This document shows, in pieces, positions 23,575 to 33,330 of a stretch of DNA of 64,000 nucleotides (position 1 is its first letter; every line of letters begins with the position of its first letter). The stretch comes from Aradus depressus (lineage: Eukaryota; Arthropoda; Insecta; Hemiptera; Aradidae): NCBI GenBank assembly GCA_963662175.1, contig OY759216.1, forward strand, positions 33,311,087-33,375,086, written 5' to 3'. The notes beneath the pieces were generated by a model that saw nothing but the letters and a program-made list of their open reading frames with translations, ran no database searches and was not told the origin of the DNA. A program made the translations under genes and the position numbers.

Positions 23575-24135
23575 CTGATGTTAGGAAAGCGGCGGCTAGG
23601 CCTGTTTCCTGAGACATGCACTGACTCTCTAGCAGGAGGAACTCCTGCAGCTCTTCAGAGGAATCGGCGGTGTGGAGCTGAAAGAAGGCGGCGGGGTCGA
23701 GCTCGCGAGGTCCGCCCAGCCCGCCATAGGAGGAGCATGCGTTGAGCGCTCGAGCTTCGCCCTTAGTCCGAGGGAAAGTGCGCCGCCTCCGTAGCAGCTC
23801 ATCCCCGCCCCCAGATGTCGTCTCCATCGTCAGGCTGTGAAGCGAGCGAGATCTGCTCAGTCCCGACCTCCCCGCCTCTTCGCTCGAGCTCCCCTCGCTC
23901 TTCTCCTCGATCGATGGCATGAGATAGAAACCTCCTTCCTCCGCCGAAGCGAAAATAGACTCGCTGAGATCGGCCACAGATTCCCAGTTGGATGAGCTTG
24001 TCAACACACGGCACGAGTCATGCTCTTCAAGTGAGTCTTGTGAGATGGTCCTATCATTACCTCGCAACTTGCTCTGCATGTCCTCCATGTGAGTCACCCA
24101 CTCGGGCTTTCTGTACTCCGTTGTTCCCACGATAC
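23575..24135 (-). CDS. sls: sls exon: Ser-rich non-Ig insert of 187 residues
   Basis: The exon is 561 nt, phase 1 to 1. It opens IVGTTEYRKPEWVTHMEDMQ, continues through Ser/Glu-rich stretches (SIEEKSEGSSSEEAGRSGLS, RSRSLHSL, LLRRRRTFPRTKGEARA), and ends LESQCMSQETGLAAAFLTS. No Ig strands are visible. R-x-R-S-x-S and RRRRTF resemble basophilic kinase sites, so a regulated disordered linker is a reasonable inference. It is GC-rich against AT-rich introns. Acceptor TTCGCAG; donor TCAG|GTGACT. Because it is phase 1-1 it can be skipped without a frameshift. Confidence 0.87.
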
Positions 24136-25228
24136 CTGCGAAGTTGAAAATAAACAATTACACATCGTTCGTTCACAATGTTAACAACACCTGAAAATAA
24201 ACGTACTTTCATTAAACATTTCTAAAAAGTTAAAAAAAAAAAATAAACCAAAAAGACAAGAGTGAGAATGTGTGAAGGTGTATTAGAAAAGCTTTTCTTT
24301 TTTTTCTGTTATGAGCGCTATGGAGGTTTGCGGGGAGTAGAGAAGCGAGGAGGATTTGCAGAAAGAAGCCACCCATCACCTCTGAAATAAAGAACACATA
24401 TTAGTTAAGACATAACTCCAACTACACAGAAGCCAGTACAATACATAAGTAAACTATTCAATAAAATTATTATCTACATAACATAATAATTATTTTTTTA
24501 AAGCATAAATTGGAACAACTTATTCGCAAAAGATGCTAACAACAGAATATGGTTAAGCCCATAAATGGACGGTCGTGAAATGCACACAGTTTACCCTATT
24601 CTACACGTAACTAACTAGTAACGATTTTTCATAAGATATATCTTACGGCTGTATTGGACTTTTTTACAGCAACACTTCACAATCTTGATGAAGGTTGCAA
24701 AAATTGCTAAATTATTATTTTTTTATATAAGCATAACACTAATGCGAAAACGTAAATCTACAAGCACTAAACTAATGAAACATAGATTTCTAAGCAGATT
24801 AGGAACTAGTGTGAAGTATTCTGTAATAGGCAACTGCTAATATTTTCAACAACTTCCCTACTAAAAGTTTTCTGGGTTGTTACCGTTTAGAATTCGCCCT
24901 GTGGAATCTGAGTTAAACGAATACAGCTTTCATACTCCTCTGATTTTTGTAGCTCTAAGTTCGTCGCATAATAACATTTTTGAAGCGTTTGTAAACTTCT
25001 AATTGTTAGTCTTCAAGATGAACTAGAAAGAACATATGACTATGAAAATGCTTCTAAAAAGCATTCAGAAGAGTCATCTGAGTTTTTTTTTTTTTTTTCA
25101 GAATAATTTCTTCAATCAAATACCGCAAAATGTTATGCTTCAGTCCCTATTTTTATTCGTAGGACTCACGTGCCCGTAATCTAACGAGGTGTAGTTTCCT
25201 CTCAGGTAAAAGAAACCATGTATCTTAC
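24136..25228 (-). other. Intron, 1.1 kb
   Basis: AT-rich. A short open stretch near 24307-24378 on the minus strand (MGGFFLQILLASLLPANLHS) has an AG upstream but no donor; I do not call it. Nothing else. Confidence 0.6.
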
Positions 25229-25449
25229 CTGGTAGCTGTATGTATGCGGTGGTTGTAGCAACCCCCAGCTCGTTGTGCGCCTCACATACCACCTCCCCCA
25301 CGTCGTCAGGGTAGATCTGGGTGATAATCAGCTCAGAGGTGCCATCCTCCGGACTCTCTATTAGGAAGTCTTCAGTAGGCACCAACTCCTTGCCCTCTTT
25401 GTACCAGTGGATCGTCGGCACTGGCTTACCCTCCGCCTTCACCTTCAGT
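25229..25449 (-). CDS. sls: sls exon: remainder of an Ig domain
   Basis: The exon is 221 nt, phase 2 to 1. It encodes LKVKAEGKPVPTIHWYKEGK, then DDVGEVVCEAHNELGVATTT. These are strands B to G of an I-set Ig. The B-strand Cys is absent (RLKVK) and the F-strand Cys is present. Acceptor ATTGTAG; donor CCAG|GTAAGA. It joins directly to the Ser-rich exon (LPG-IVGTTEY). Confidence 0.88.
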
Positions 25450-25613
25450 CTACAATAAAGAAAAGTAAACCTTTCCGTAATCTGAGAATGCAATACTTTC
25501 CCGTTCAATACTTCTTCCCAAACCATCTATTCTCTGTTTTGACTGGGTCTGTATATCACCCTTAAACTTCGCAAAGTTAAGCAATAACTTTAGTAGTTTT
25601 TAAGATATCCTAC

Positions 25614-25714
25614 CTTACAACGTCTCCTTGGGATGTTTCTACAACCTCAGGGAGAGGTTTGACAAAGTTGGGAGCTCTGCCCACCTCCTCTGACACTTCT
25701 GTAGACAACTCTTC
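25614..25714 (-). CDS. sls: sls exon: start of an Ig domain
   Basis: The exon is 101 nt, phase 0 to 2. It encodes EELSTEVSEEVGRAPNFVKP, then LPEVVETSQGDVVR. An acidic linker runs into a PNFVKPL Ig entry, and the domain is completed in the next exon. Donor GTAAG|GTAGGA; the leftover AG joins A to give Arg (V-V-R-L-K-V). Confidence 0.86.
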
Positions 25715-25903
25715 CTACAACAAAAACATAGAAATGTTAATAATTATGTTTATTTATTACATAACACCTAAAGAAAACTATAAGGAAAAAGTTACACACT
25801 CATAAAAGGACATTGTATGTATGATCTGATCATACTTCTCTGTATATATTAAATGCCGTCAAATAGAATTACCAAAATACATATGTATCACAAAGGTAAG
25901 TAC

Positions 25904-26010
25904 CTTCAGATCTTCAAGAAGATCTTCCTCCGACTCGGTTCTTGTGGTAAGGAGAGTTGAAGTACCCATAGTCACTGAGGCCATTTCAGAGTCAGGTATA
26001 TATTCATAGG
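25904..26010 (-). CDS. sls: sls exon: acidic linker
   Basis: The exon is 107 nt, phase 1 to 0. It encodes YEYIPDSEMASVTMGTSTLL and then RTESEEDLLEDLK. This is a short Ser/Thr/Glu-rich linker between two Ig domains with no fold recognised. The junctions VEA-YEYI upstream and LEDLK-EELS downstream keep the frame. Donor CTGAAG|GTACTT. A cassette role is possible, but skipping this exon alone would shift the frame. Confidence 0.84.
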
Positions 26011-26566
26011 CTGAAACATTAACAAAAAAAAAAAAACACTGAGACTGGTTCAGTTTGAGCATTTAAGCACAACAGCAGATCAAACACTTTGGCGCCCACA
26101 CAATGAAAGGATTCCGTTCAGATATTTACTATCACTTTTAAAAATAGTACACACGTATTGCCCGTAGTGACAAATACTGAACACCAAATGACCAGAATAA
26201 AATTCAGATAACCTAGGCCTATATGCTAAACTTTTTATTAATTTTGTTTTACTGTTTAAGCAAGCAGGTACCAGTACTGGTGCCCTCAAAACAATTAATT
26301 TGATTCGTGCCTCGCTTACTCTTACGCACTTGCACCTCTTGGACCCACAAGGCTTACATACAATTCCCTGGAAGATGTTTCGACCTTGAATACACTCACT
26401 GAGTTTGAAGTCCAGGAGTTGATACATTTTTGTGAGTATTGAGCGTGATGCGATGGGCAAAAATGAGACCTATATGCATTTCGCTCATGCTCGGCCTGAA
26501 CGGTTTCATAATTTGGAATTGTGAACCTATAATAATATATTAATAATAGTTTTTCTAGTTTGATAC
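26011..26566 (-). other. Intron, 556 bp
   Basis: No element recognised; slightly higher GC around 26270-26480 without a conserved frame. Confidence 0.55.
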
Positions 26567-26774
26567 CTTCAACAAGAAGTGTGACGGCAGCCGAGGCCCT
26601 GCCAGCAGTGTTGGTAGCGGTGATGGTGTACACGCCGCTGTCTTCTGGGAACACTTCAGCTATGGTGAGAGAGCAGACTCCCTCACTGTCCTGGGTCACC
26701 ACTGTCCCCTTACCCTCCTGCACCGGCATGTCGTTGTGGCTCCATGCTATCTGCGGTGTTGGCTTACCAACCAC
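26567..26774 (-). CDS. sls: sls exon: second half of an Ig domain
   Basis: The exon is 208 nt, phase 0 to 1. It encodes VVGKPTPQIAWSHNDMPVQE, then DSGVYTITATNTAGRASAAV. These are strands C to G of an I-set Ig. The F-strand Cys is Ile (YTITA), so this Ig lacks both cysteines. Acceptor CTGCAG; donor GAAG|GTATCA. Confidence 0.88.
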
Positions 26775-27020
26775 CTGCAGACAAGACATGAAACACTCTT
26801 ACAGTAAGAGTTCAGATAAATTAAATTTGGTGATACCAAGATGAGAAATACAGTTAAATATTTTGATTGTCTAACTATATATAAATATATTTCATGCGGA
26901 AAGCCTTAGAGTCAAGCAGCGAAGGATAAGGAACAATTATATTAAAATAATAGTTTTTGATTGTGTATGTTCATTCGATAGTATTCAATTAGAAAAACGT
27001 AAAACGAATTCTTCACTTAC

Positions 27021-27266
27021 CTTGGCAGTGAAGAGGACAGGTTCACCGTCCATCACTTTGGCGGAGGCAGGCTTCTCGAGGAAAGACGGGGAAAGGATGG
27101 TTGTCGTTTCGGATTCAGGCAACAGGCAAACGGTGGCCGTGGAAGTGACCGAACCAGCAACATTCTCGGCACGGCACGTGATGTCACCGGCAATCTGGGG
27201 CGATGCTCTTTGCACCAACAATGTCGATTTGTTGGCTTCAGATGTCACTCGAATCTCTGGACTTGT
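27021..27266 (-). CDS. sls: sls exon: second half of one Ig, first half of next
   Basis: The exon is 246 nt, phase 0 to 0. It encodes TSPEIRVTSEANKSTLLVQR, then GDITCRAENVAGSVTSTATV, which closes one Ig with the F-strand Cys. A short Ser/Thr-rich linker (PESETTTILS) follows, then PSFLEKPASAKVMDGEPVLF, which opens the next Ig. That second domain lacks a B-strand Cys (LFTAKV). Acceptor TGTGTAG; donor CCAAG|GTAAGT. Confidence 0.88.
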
Positions 27267-27388
27267 CTACACAACAAACAATATAGAAACATTAATGCCA
27301 TAAAGTTTATTTTTTAGGATAAGGTTTATTTTTTTATTAACGATAAAGAAAGTTTAGCAATAGGCAAACGAATTTGATAATTAAATAT

Positions 27389-27614
27389 CACTTTTGGTTG
27401 TTTCCGGCATTTTTTCCTCCAGAGGTGTCTTCTTTTTTTCTTCGTTGGACAATATTTCGGGACAGTTGCAGGTCCCTTCTTCTGGTCACTATGAACCGGT
27501 TCATAGGTTCATAGTGACCAGAAGAAGGGACCTGCAATTGTCCCGAAATATTGTCCAACGAAGAAAAAAAGAAGACACCTCTGGAGGAAAAAATGCCGGA
27601 AACAACCAAAAGTG
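27389..27614. repeat. Near-perfect hairpin, 109 bp arms, 8 nt loop
   Basis: The left arm 27389-27497 (CACTTTTGGTTGTTTCCGGC ... GGTCACTATGAACC) is the reverse complement of 27506-27614, with one mismatch that I can see (CAGTTGCAGG against CCTGCAATTG). The loop is GGTTCATA. The arms differ in sequence from the hairpin at 8241-8504, yet the loop length is the same. One arm reads TRRRDLQLSRNIVQRRKKED on either strand because of the symmetry. Confidence 0.9.
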
Positions 27615-28264
27615 GAACATCCCAGAGAAGTTTAAGAAACACAAATTAAATATCAACCATAGCCATATGATGAATGCCCTAAACTTCAAGGAACCACGGT
27701 GTGATAAACTAAATTATGGGGCTTTTCTGTATTTTTAACTTAATCCTTCCAACAGAAATATCCTCTATCCCCAAGTGGGAATATTTTGGATTAAAGATGG
27801 GCACACAAGCAGAAAATTTATCAAATGGTAATTTTAGGCAAGATTGGATTGAGGCTTAGATTGAATATCCAACGCTTAGGGATTGGATAGGTGCCTTCTG
27901 GGCGTACAGAACGTCTCCCCGTCCCTTGGAAGCCCTAGTTAGACCGACGAAGAGCTCCGGGACAAAATATTCATAGACCAAGGCCCAAAAAAAGCGATAC
28001 GAAGACAGCCACCGTGAGGAGAAAAAATAAAGTTTTTTGGTGTATTCATTATCCTTATTGGACCTAAAAAAAAATGTATTATTTTTATTCTAAATCTATT
28101 TACATATATTATCTCTTTTGATTCTGTTCAGATGTTTGATAGGGCCAACTACTTAAATAAACTTATTTAGATATCAGTTGGTGTATTTTATTTATAAACA
28201 ATTTTGATGTACACAATTATAGGACATTATCACGTTATATATAGATTAACGGAAATAAATATCA

Positions 28265-28283
28265 TATTATTATTATTATTATT
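28265..28283. repeat. (TTA)n microsatellite
   Basis: About six trinucleotide units. Confidence 0.8.
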
Positions 28284-28366
28284 GCTAGTTATATCTTATT
28301 ATTTATACAATGTAGTTAGGGGCCACCTAATATAACTGAATATATATGTATAGAGAATAGTCCTAC

Positions 28367-28536
28367 TTTGATGGGAGTGTCGTGGAGGTACCACTGGAAG
28401 GATGCGGTAGGGTAGGCCTCCACCTCCGTCTCCATGATGAGCACCTCTCCCTCACAAACAATCTCAGGGGTCAGCGGCTTGATAAACCGAGGCGCCCGCA
28501 CCCTCCTCTCCGTTTCTTCTTCAGTTTCTTCTATTT
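28367..28536 (-). CDS. sls: sls exon: acidic linker and first half of an Ig domain
   Basis: The exon is 170 nt, phase 1 to 0. It encodes IEETEEETERRVRAPRFIKP, then EVLIMETEVEAYPTASFQWY and HDTPIK. The Glu-rich linker is followed by the standard PRFIKPL Ig entry. The B-strand Cys is Thr (METEV). Donor ATCAAA|GTAGGA. The next exon begins TSPEIRVTSE, which continues strands C'-D of the same domain. Confidence 0.88.
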
Positions 28537-29581
28537 CTAATTGACACAACGCACAATACCCTTTAGGAAATAGTCAGAAAATAACAGAAATATATATTTA
28601 AGAATAGGTAAATAAACTATGCACCTGGAAGTTGGGTAAATAACGTATAGATAGGATGGAGTGCCATCCTAAATATACAGATAGGATAGAGGGCGCCGAT
28701 AGCTCAGAGGTAGCGTGCTTGCCTATTAAGCTCAAGATCGCAGATTCGAAACCCAGCCGGGCCCCTTAGGTTTCTTTTCCTCCCAGATGCTGTTGTTCAG
28801 ATGGGACGTTAAGCGATGGTCCCGATCTTGTATGATGTTAGGCACTCGTTAAAGATCCCTATCCTAGATATCTAAACGAGCAACATTTACGACTGCCACA
28901 GAAGAGACGGGCACAGACGAAAGAACACTCTGGTAGTAGGCGATATGACCTCGTACTTGAAGCATGGCCAATGAATCACAATAACTAACTCATTTATGAG
29001 GAGGGAGGACGTGTTTTTGATGTAATCAGTGCAAGACATCTGGGTTGTTATATATTAATTTAAAAAGGTCTAACTGAAAAAAAAAAAAAAAAAAAGACGA
29101 TCTCAAGTTTTTCTTATTGATTTTTGGTTTCCATAAACCATAAAGAGTAAGAATGCCAATAAATATCAAGGTCAACATGCAAAAGCTTTGAGTAAAACTA
29201 ACAAAATGGGTTTTCCCGTTATCCCATCTATTGCTTTTTAATTAGAAATCAATAATTTCAAAGGATCACAATCTATTCAAATTCATTTTAACAACTGAAT
29301 GCGTCATACACTTCAATCCTTCCAATTCTCGCATTTTCAGTCTTCAAGCACGTTCTCTAAAAGCTGACTTTACCACAAACAAATAGAACTCATGGTTCTA
29401 ATTGAGAATCTTCAGCAATGTCTAGAAAGAATATTCCTTGAAATTTCCAATTTTTCTGCGATTTGGCCAAGACCACTATGATTTTGGCGAGGACTTACGA
29501 AAGGTCGTTATAAATATTGTGACACGATTTTAAATATGATGACATTGTAATGTAAAATATAGCAATCACTAGAATCACTAC
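28537..29581 (-). other. Intron, 1.0 kb, with full-length SINE
   Basis: Contains SINE copy C (28689-28970). The remainder is unremarkable. Confidence 0.75.
28689..28970 (+). mobile_element. tRNA-derived SINE, copy C (most complete)
   Basis: The head is GAGGGCGCCGATAGCTCAGA, with box A, then GATTCGAAACCC as box B. The body includes TCAGATGGGACGTTAAGCGA and AGGCACTCGTTAAAGATCCC. The tail is CTCTGGTAGTAGGCGATATG, then ACCTCGTACTTGAAGCATGG. It is flanked by ATAGGAT-type sequence on the left. No coding capacity is expected for this class. Confidence 0.88.
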
Positions 29582-29748
29582 CTGTTATCTTGACGGTTCC
29601 CGAGGTCCTCGCCTCACCGGCCTTGTTCGTCACCCGCACTTCATACTTCCCAGTCTCTTTCTTCGTCGTCTTCCGAATCACAAGTCTGGTCCACGACTCT
29701 TCTATCGTGATGTCTTCTGTAGTTATCTCTTTACCATTCTTGTACCAT
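29582..29748 (-). CDS. sls: sls exon: second half of an Ig domain
   Basis: The exon is 167 nt, phase 2 to 1. It encodes WYKNGKEITTEDITIEESWT, then TGKYEVRVTNKAGEARTSG. It completes the Ig begun at 30498-30633. The F-strand Cys is Val (YEVRV), so both cysteines of this domain are missing. Acceptor TTTGCAG; donor ACAG|GTAGTG. Confidence 0.88.
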
Positions 29749-30497
29749 CTGCAAAAAAACATATACAAATTATCAGATATAACAAAGCTAAACTGTTAAT
29801 CACTCACTCAGTCAATGACTCATATAATGTCTAACCTACTTCCCAACTATCTGCAGATCAGCGTAGTACGTATATTACGCACTTATTAATGTTGTACCAC
29901 CTGATTGTAATGCTACACACACTATCTGTGGTTAATAACATATTCTCTTCCAGTGGGGATACTACTGAATGGATACTATTTGGAAATGCATTTGGGATCA
30001 ATACTTTAACCAAAAAAAAAAAAAAGTATTACCGAAATAATTGCTTATGAACAAGAAATAATGCCAAGGTGAAATAGCACAAAAAGAGAAGGCTCCTCCC
30101 TTTTTTCTACATGGGAGGCTACTGAACTTAAACATTACATTATATTGAATTTAGATACATATGTATATCTTGACAAAAATAATAAAGAGAGCATTTATTT
30201 AGTTTAAAAAAATATCTGTGAGGAATGTCTATTTAAAGATCCCATATTATAATTGACAATTCAATATCAATAATTTGAAGATCTGTCACTCGTAATAGCT
30301 ATTAGAAAAGTATGGTGTACGTAGGTAGGTTGCTACTTGAAAGAGTATTGCCCAGTAAATATTTCAATATTCATTAAAAAAATGAATGGAATGATGTTAG
30401 TTTAAATTGTACTTCGTATATTACTTGTAATATGGAATATAAAAGAAAAGAGGTAAATAAGCGATACTGAAAACTACTCCACTTGATGAATACTAAC
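29749..30497 (-). other. Intron within an Ig domain, 749 bp
   Basis: AT-rich; nothing recognised. Confidence 0.6.
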
Positions 30498-30633
30498 TTG
30501 ACTGTGGGGCGAGGTACCCCGGTGAACTGAACTTCCAGAGTGATGGGGGTGTCCTTAGGTACCACCTCAGCCTCTAATGGTTTCATGATCTTGGGCGCTT
30601 GTAGCGGGATAGTCTCTTCTTCTGGAATCTCAC
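30498..30633 (-). CDS. sls: sls exon: first half of an Ig domain
   Basis: The exon is 136 nt, phase 1 to 2. It encodes EIPEEETIPLQAPKIMKPLE, then TPITLEVQFTGVPRPTVK. This is an acidic linker followed by strands A to B of an I-set Ig. The B-strand Cys is replaced by Val (LEVQF). The donor CAA|GTTAGT leaves AA, which pairs with A of the next exon to give K-W-Y-K. Confidence 0.88.
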
Positions 30634-31904
30634 CTGAAAAATTTACCATCATTTAAAAAATTTTTTGTTTGTTTCATATAAAGGTTTCAGATACCTGAAT
30701 AGTTTTTTTAAGGGAAATTCAAAGAGCTTTTGGATGATGGTATCAAAAGTAAGTTTAGAGTGGAGAGTAGCTGAGCAAAAGCGATTCATTGACAAAAACC
30801 AATTTCAAGGTAAACAAACGCAAAAAGCCAATAATCTGAAACGAGTGAGAATCGGATCATCGTTTATAGGACATTTTTGTTCCATCTTGGGTAGTACTAC
30901 CACCTTTTAAAAATTTCCACACCGACTACCCTTCACACTGCATTTTTTTCAATGTTTGACAAAACTTTAATAACGTGCAATTATATTCATTTATATGTTT
31001 GCTTAGCGTTAACAATAAAAAGTTTTCCTTGAAAATAGCTGTTGTGTGGTAATACAACGCTTGTTGCATAATAATAATAATAATAATAATCTTTATTCCA
31101 TTTGAAATAAAATACATTTCATTGGAAGGAGTTCAGCCAGCCTTCTTAAATAAAATTGAAAGATATAAAAAAAATATATACAAGTGAGAATAAATTAAAA
31201 AAAAAAAAATAAGCTACAGTGAAAATTGACATGGTTAAGTATTGTGATGAAATAATTATATTTAAAAAATGGATAAATATGGAAATACAAATTAAAAAAT
31301 TAAAAACAATATTACAATAAATCCTAAGAATATAAAAAAAAACTAAAAAAATAAAAATAAAACACGTTCACAGAAAAAATTTAAAAACAAAGAATGCAAC
31401 ATTATTGCTTATATAGATACCAATCTCTGAGCAAGGGTTGACCTTATTGGTCCACACATAAACGGTATATACATATACATATACATACTCATATATATGT
31501 ATAGAGACAGATATAATATATAAAAGTTTATATATCAAAAGAAAAAAAAAATATATATATATATAAAAATATAAAAAATTATACAATAAAGCAATTAAAC
31601 AACTATATTAAGAAGAAGTATTGTTAACAAAACTATTGTATTATAACAATACCAACAAGCTAACAGGATAGATCGTTGCGACAAATGTTTAAAATTTTTC
31701 ATTTTTAGTACATTTTCTACATCTCTGTGGAAGTAAATAAAAATAAAATATTATATTCACTTGATACATAATTATTACGATGCTTTACATTGGCTGTGAA
31801 CCGGCATGAAACCAGACTGTACCTCGTCATTAATGTGACTGGAGCGTTCTTCTTAGGTGAACCGAGCATTACTAAATATAAGTAAACTAATCGTGCCAAC
31901 TTAC
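30634..31904 (-). other. Intron, 1.3 kb
   Basis: AT-rich with a (TAA)n tract at 31069-31091 and several A-rich and TA-rich runs between 31140 and 31600; no element named. Confidence 0.65.
31069..31091. repeat. (TAA)n microsatellite
   Basis: About seven trinucleotide units. Confidence 0.8.
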
Positions 31905-32204
31905 TCAGAACGAGGTTAGCCCTGGACTCAGCTTTGCCAAACCGATTGACAGCCCTCACTGAGTACATGGTCTCATCCACCTCCTCCGTCTCCAATATCG
32001 TCAGACTGCTCTTTCCAGAAGACTTCTTCGTGACGACCCTACGGCGAGAGTCCGACAGGATCTTGGTGTCTCTGCAGTACCACTCCACGTCCGGCATTGG
32101 CACTCCAGTCACTTCACACTCCAGAGTCACCTGAGTTCTCCTTCTAGCCACCTTCGGCTTCAATGGTTTGATAAACCTGGGAGCTTCTCCTGTTTCTGCT
32201 TTCT
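31905..32204 (-). CDS. sls: sls exon: complete Ig domain
   Basis: The exon is 300 nt, phase 1 to 1, and encodes a whole I-set Ig. It begins KAETGEAPRFIKPLKPKVAR, continues QVTLECEVTGVPMPDVEWYC, and ends TMYSVRAVNRFGKAES. The B-strand Cys and core Trp are present. The F-strand Cys is replaced by Val (YSVRA), so no canonical disulphide can form. The acceptor is TTGCAG and the donor CTGA|GTAAGT. The PRFIKPL entry is the typical domain start of invertebrate titin Ig domains. Confidence 0.9.
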
Positions 32205-33330
32205 CTGCAATTAGGCGAGAAAAAAAAAAAAAACATTAGAGAAAGAAAATGTTATATAAAATTTGTTGAGTAAAAATTTCCATTTGAAGTAGAGCTTGAA
32301 AAATAAGACGGAAAACAGAAATGGGTTCGAGATTCTGTCAACAACTTAAATCTCATTTTCTAGATCAACGTTTTGAACAGGGCTATTCTAGAAAAAAGGT
32401 TATAGAAATCAAGCAATATACAATTATATTTCTTCTCAGGGTTTAGTCATGAGTGTACCTAGCTTTATTATTTTATTTATTTTGGTGAATCGAAATCTCC
32501 AAAAGTTACTGAATTCCCCCAATACAACCAAATACCTGAAAGCACAAATCACCTCTTCAGACAGTGAACATTTGGATTCTATTTTATATTCTACTGACTT
32601 AGTCGTATTAAGACCTATTTTTGCCGGTGAGTTCACAATATTTATATTTTTTTTTTTATTTACAACTGTATAAAAAATATATACAAGAAACAAAAAATTG
32701 CCACGTCAAAATAAAAAAAGAGGAGAAATCCCCAGTGGAGATAGAGAAGCAAATAATACAGGCCTTACGAGTCAGCGGTTACTGAAACAAGTTGTATCAA
32801 TAGGTACCAATGGGTTCGATTCTCGCAAAAACCATCTTTATTTTCCTTTTACAAAAATACTATACACTGGCAAGACACAATTTTAAATAAACTGCAAAAA
32901 AAAAAAATATTAGTACTGTAGGTAAGATCACAGTTTTTATTTTAGTATCTCAAACAAAACAAAACAAAACTGGTAATATCATAAAAATTAAAGTAAAACA
33001 AAAAAATAATAAATACTTATTTAATTATAAACCATTAAATACAAGCTAGAAGAGGCCACGAGTAAAAGGAGTTAGAAAAGTGATCCATTCAATGAAAGAA
33101 GGATCGCGGTGGGCTGTGGCAAACCACAGTTCTGAGAACGTCTACTGGAGAGACGCACAGGTAGTTTGGCAGCTTCTCTCCACTCCTCCACAAATGGCAT
33201 TCAGCACGACTTTTTATGGCGAAAATTATGTTATTAACTAAAAGCGCAGAAGAATTTAGCACAAGATTAGTTTAGAACGAAGTAAAAAAAAAAAAAAGGT
33301 CTGTGAAAACCACACAACATTCCATTGTAC
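32205..33330 (-). other. Intron between giant exon and next Ig exon, 1.1 kb
   Basis: AT-rich, with a GC-richer island at about 33050-33215 and a box B-like GGGTTCGATTC near 32812. No convincing exon. Confidence 0.6.

Larger units (their letters stand above)
27267..28366 (-). other. Intron, 1.1 kb, with long hairpin
   Basis: Contains the 226 bp hairpin (27389-27614), some 400 bp of less AT-rich sequence after it, and a (TTA)n tract (28265-28283). Confidence 0.7.

Noticed and set aside
24307..24378. Minus-strand hydrophobic stretch resembling a signal peptide (FFLQILLASLLPANLHS)
   Set aside because: It follows an AG but has no donor site, interrupts no phase in the model, and does not fit a cytoplasmic titin.
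27394..27738. Plus-strand 114-codon frame and its minus-strand partner
   Set aside because: Both come from the hairpin arms, whose symmetry makes the same peptide appear on both strands.
32800..32840. tRNA-like box B (GGGTTCGATTC)
   Set aside because: No box A, no cloverleaf and no acceptor stem can be paired; at most a decayed SINE fragment.
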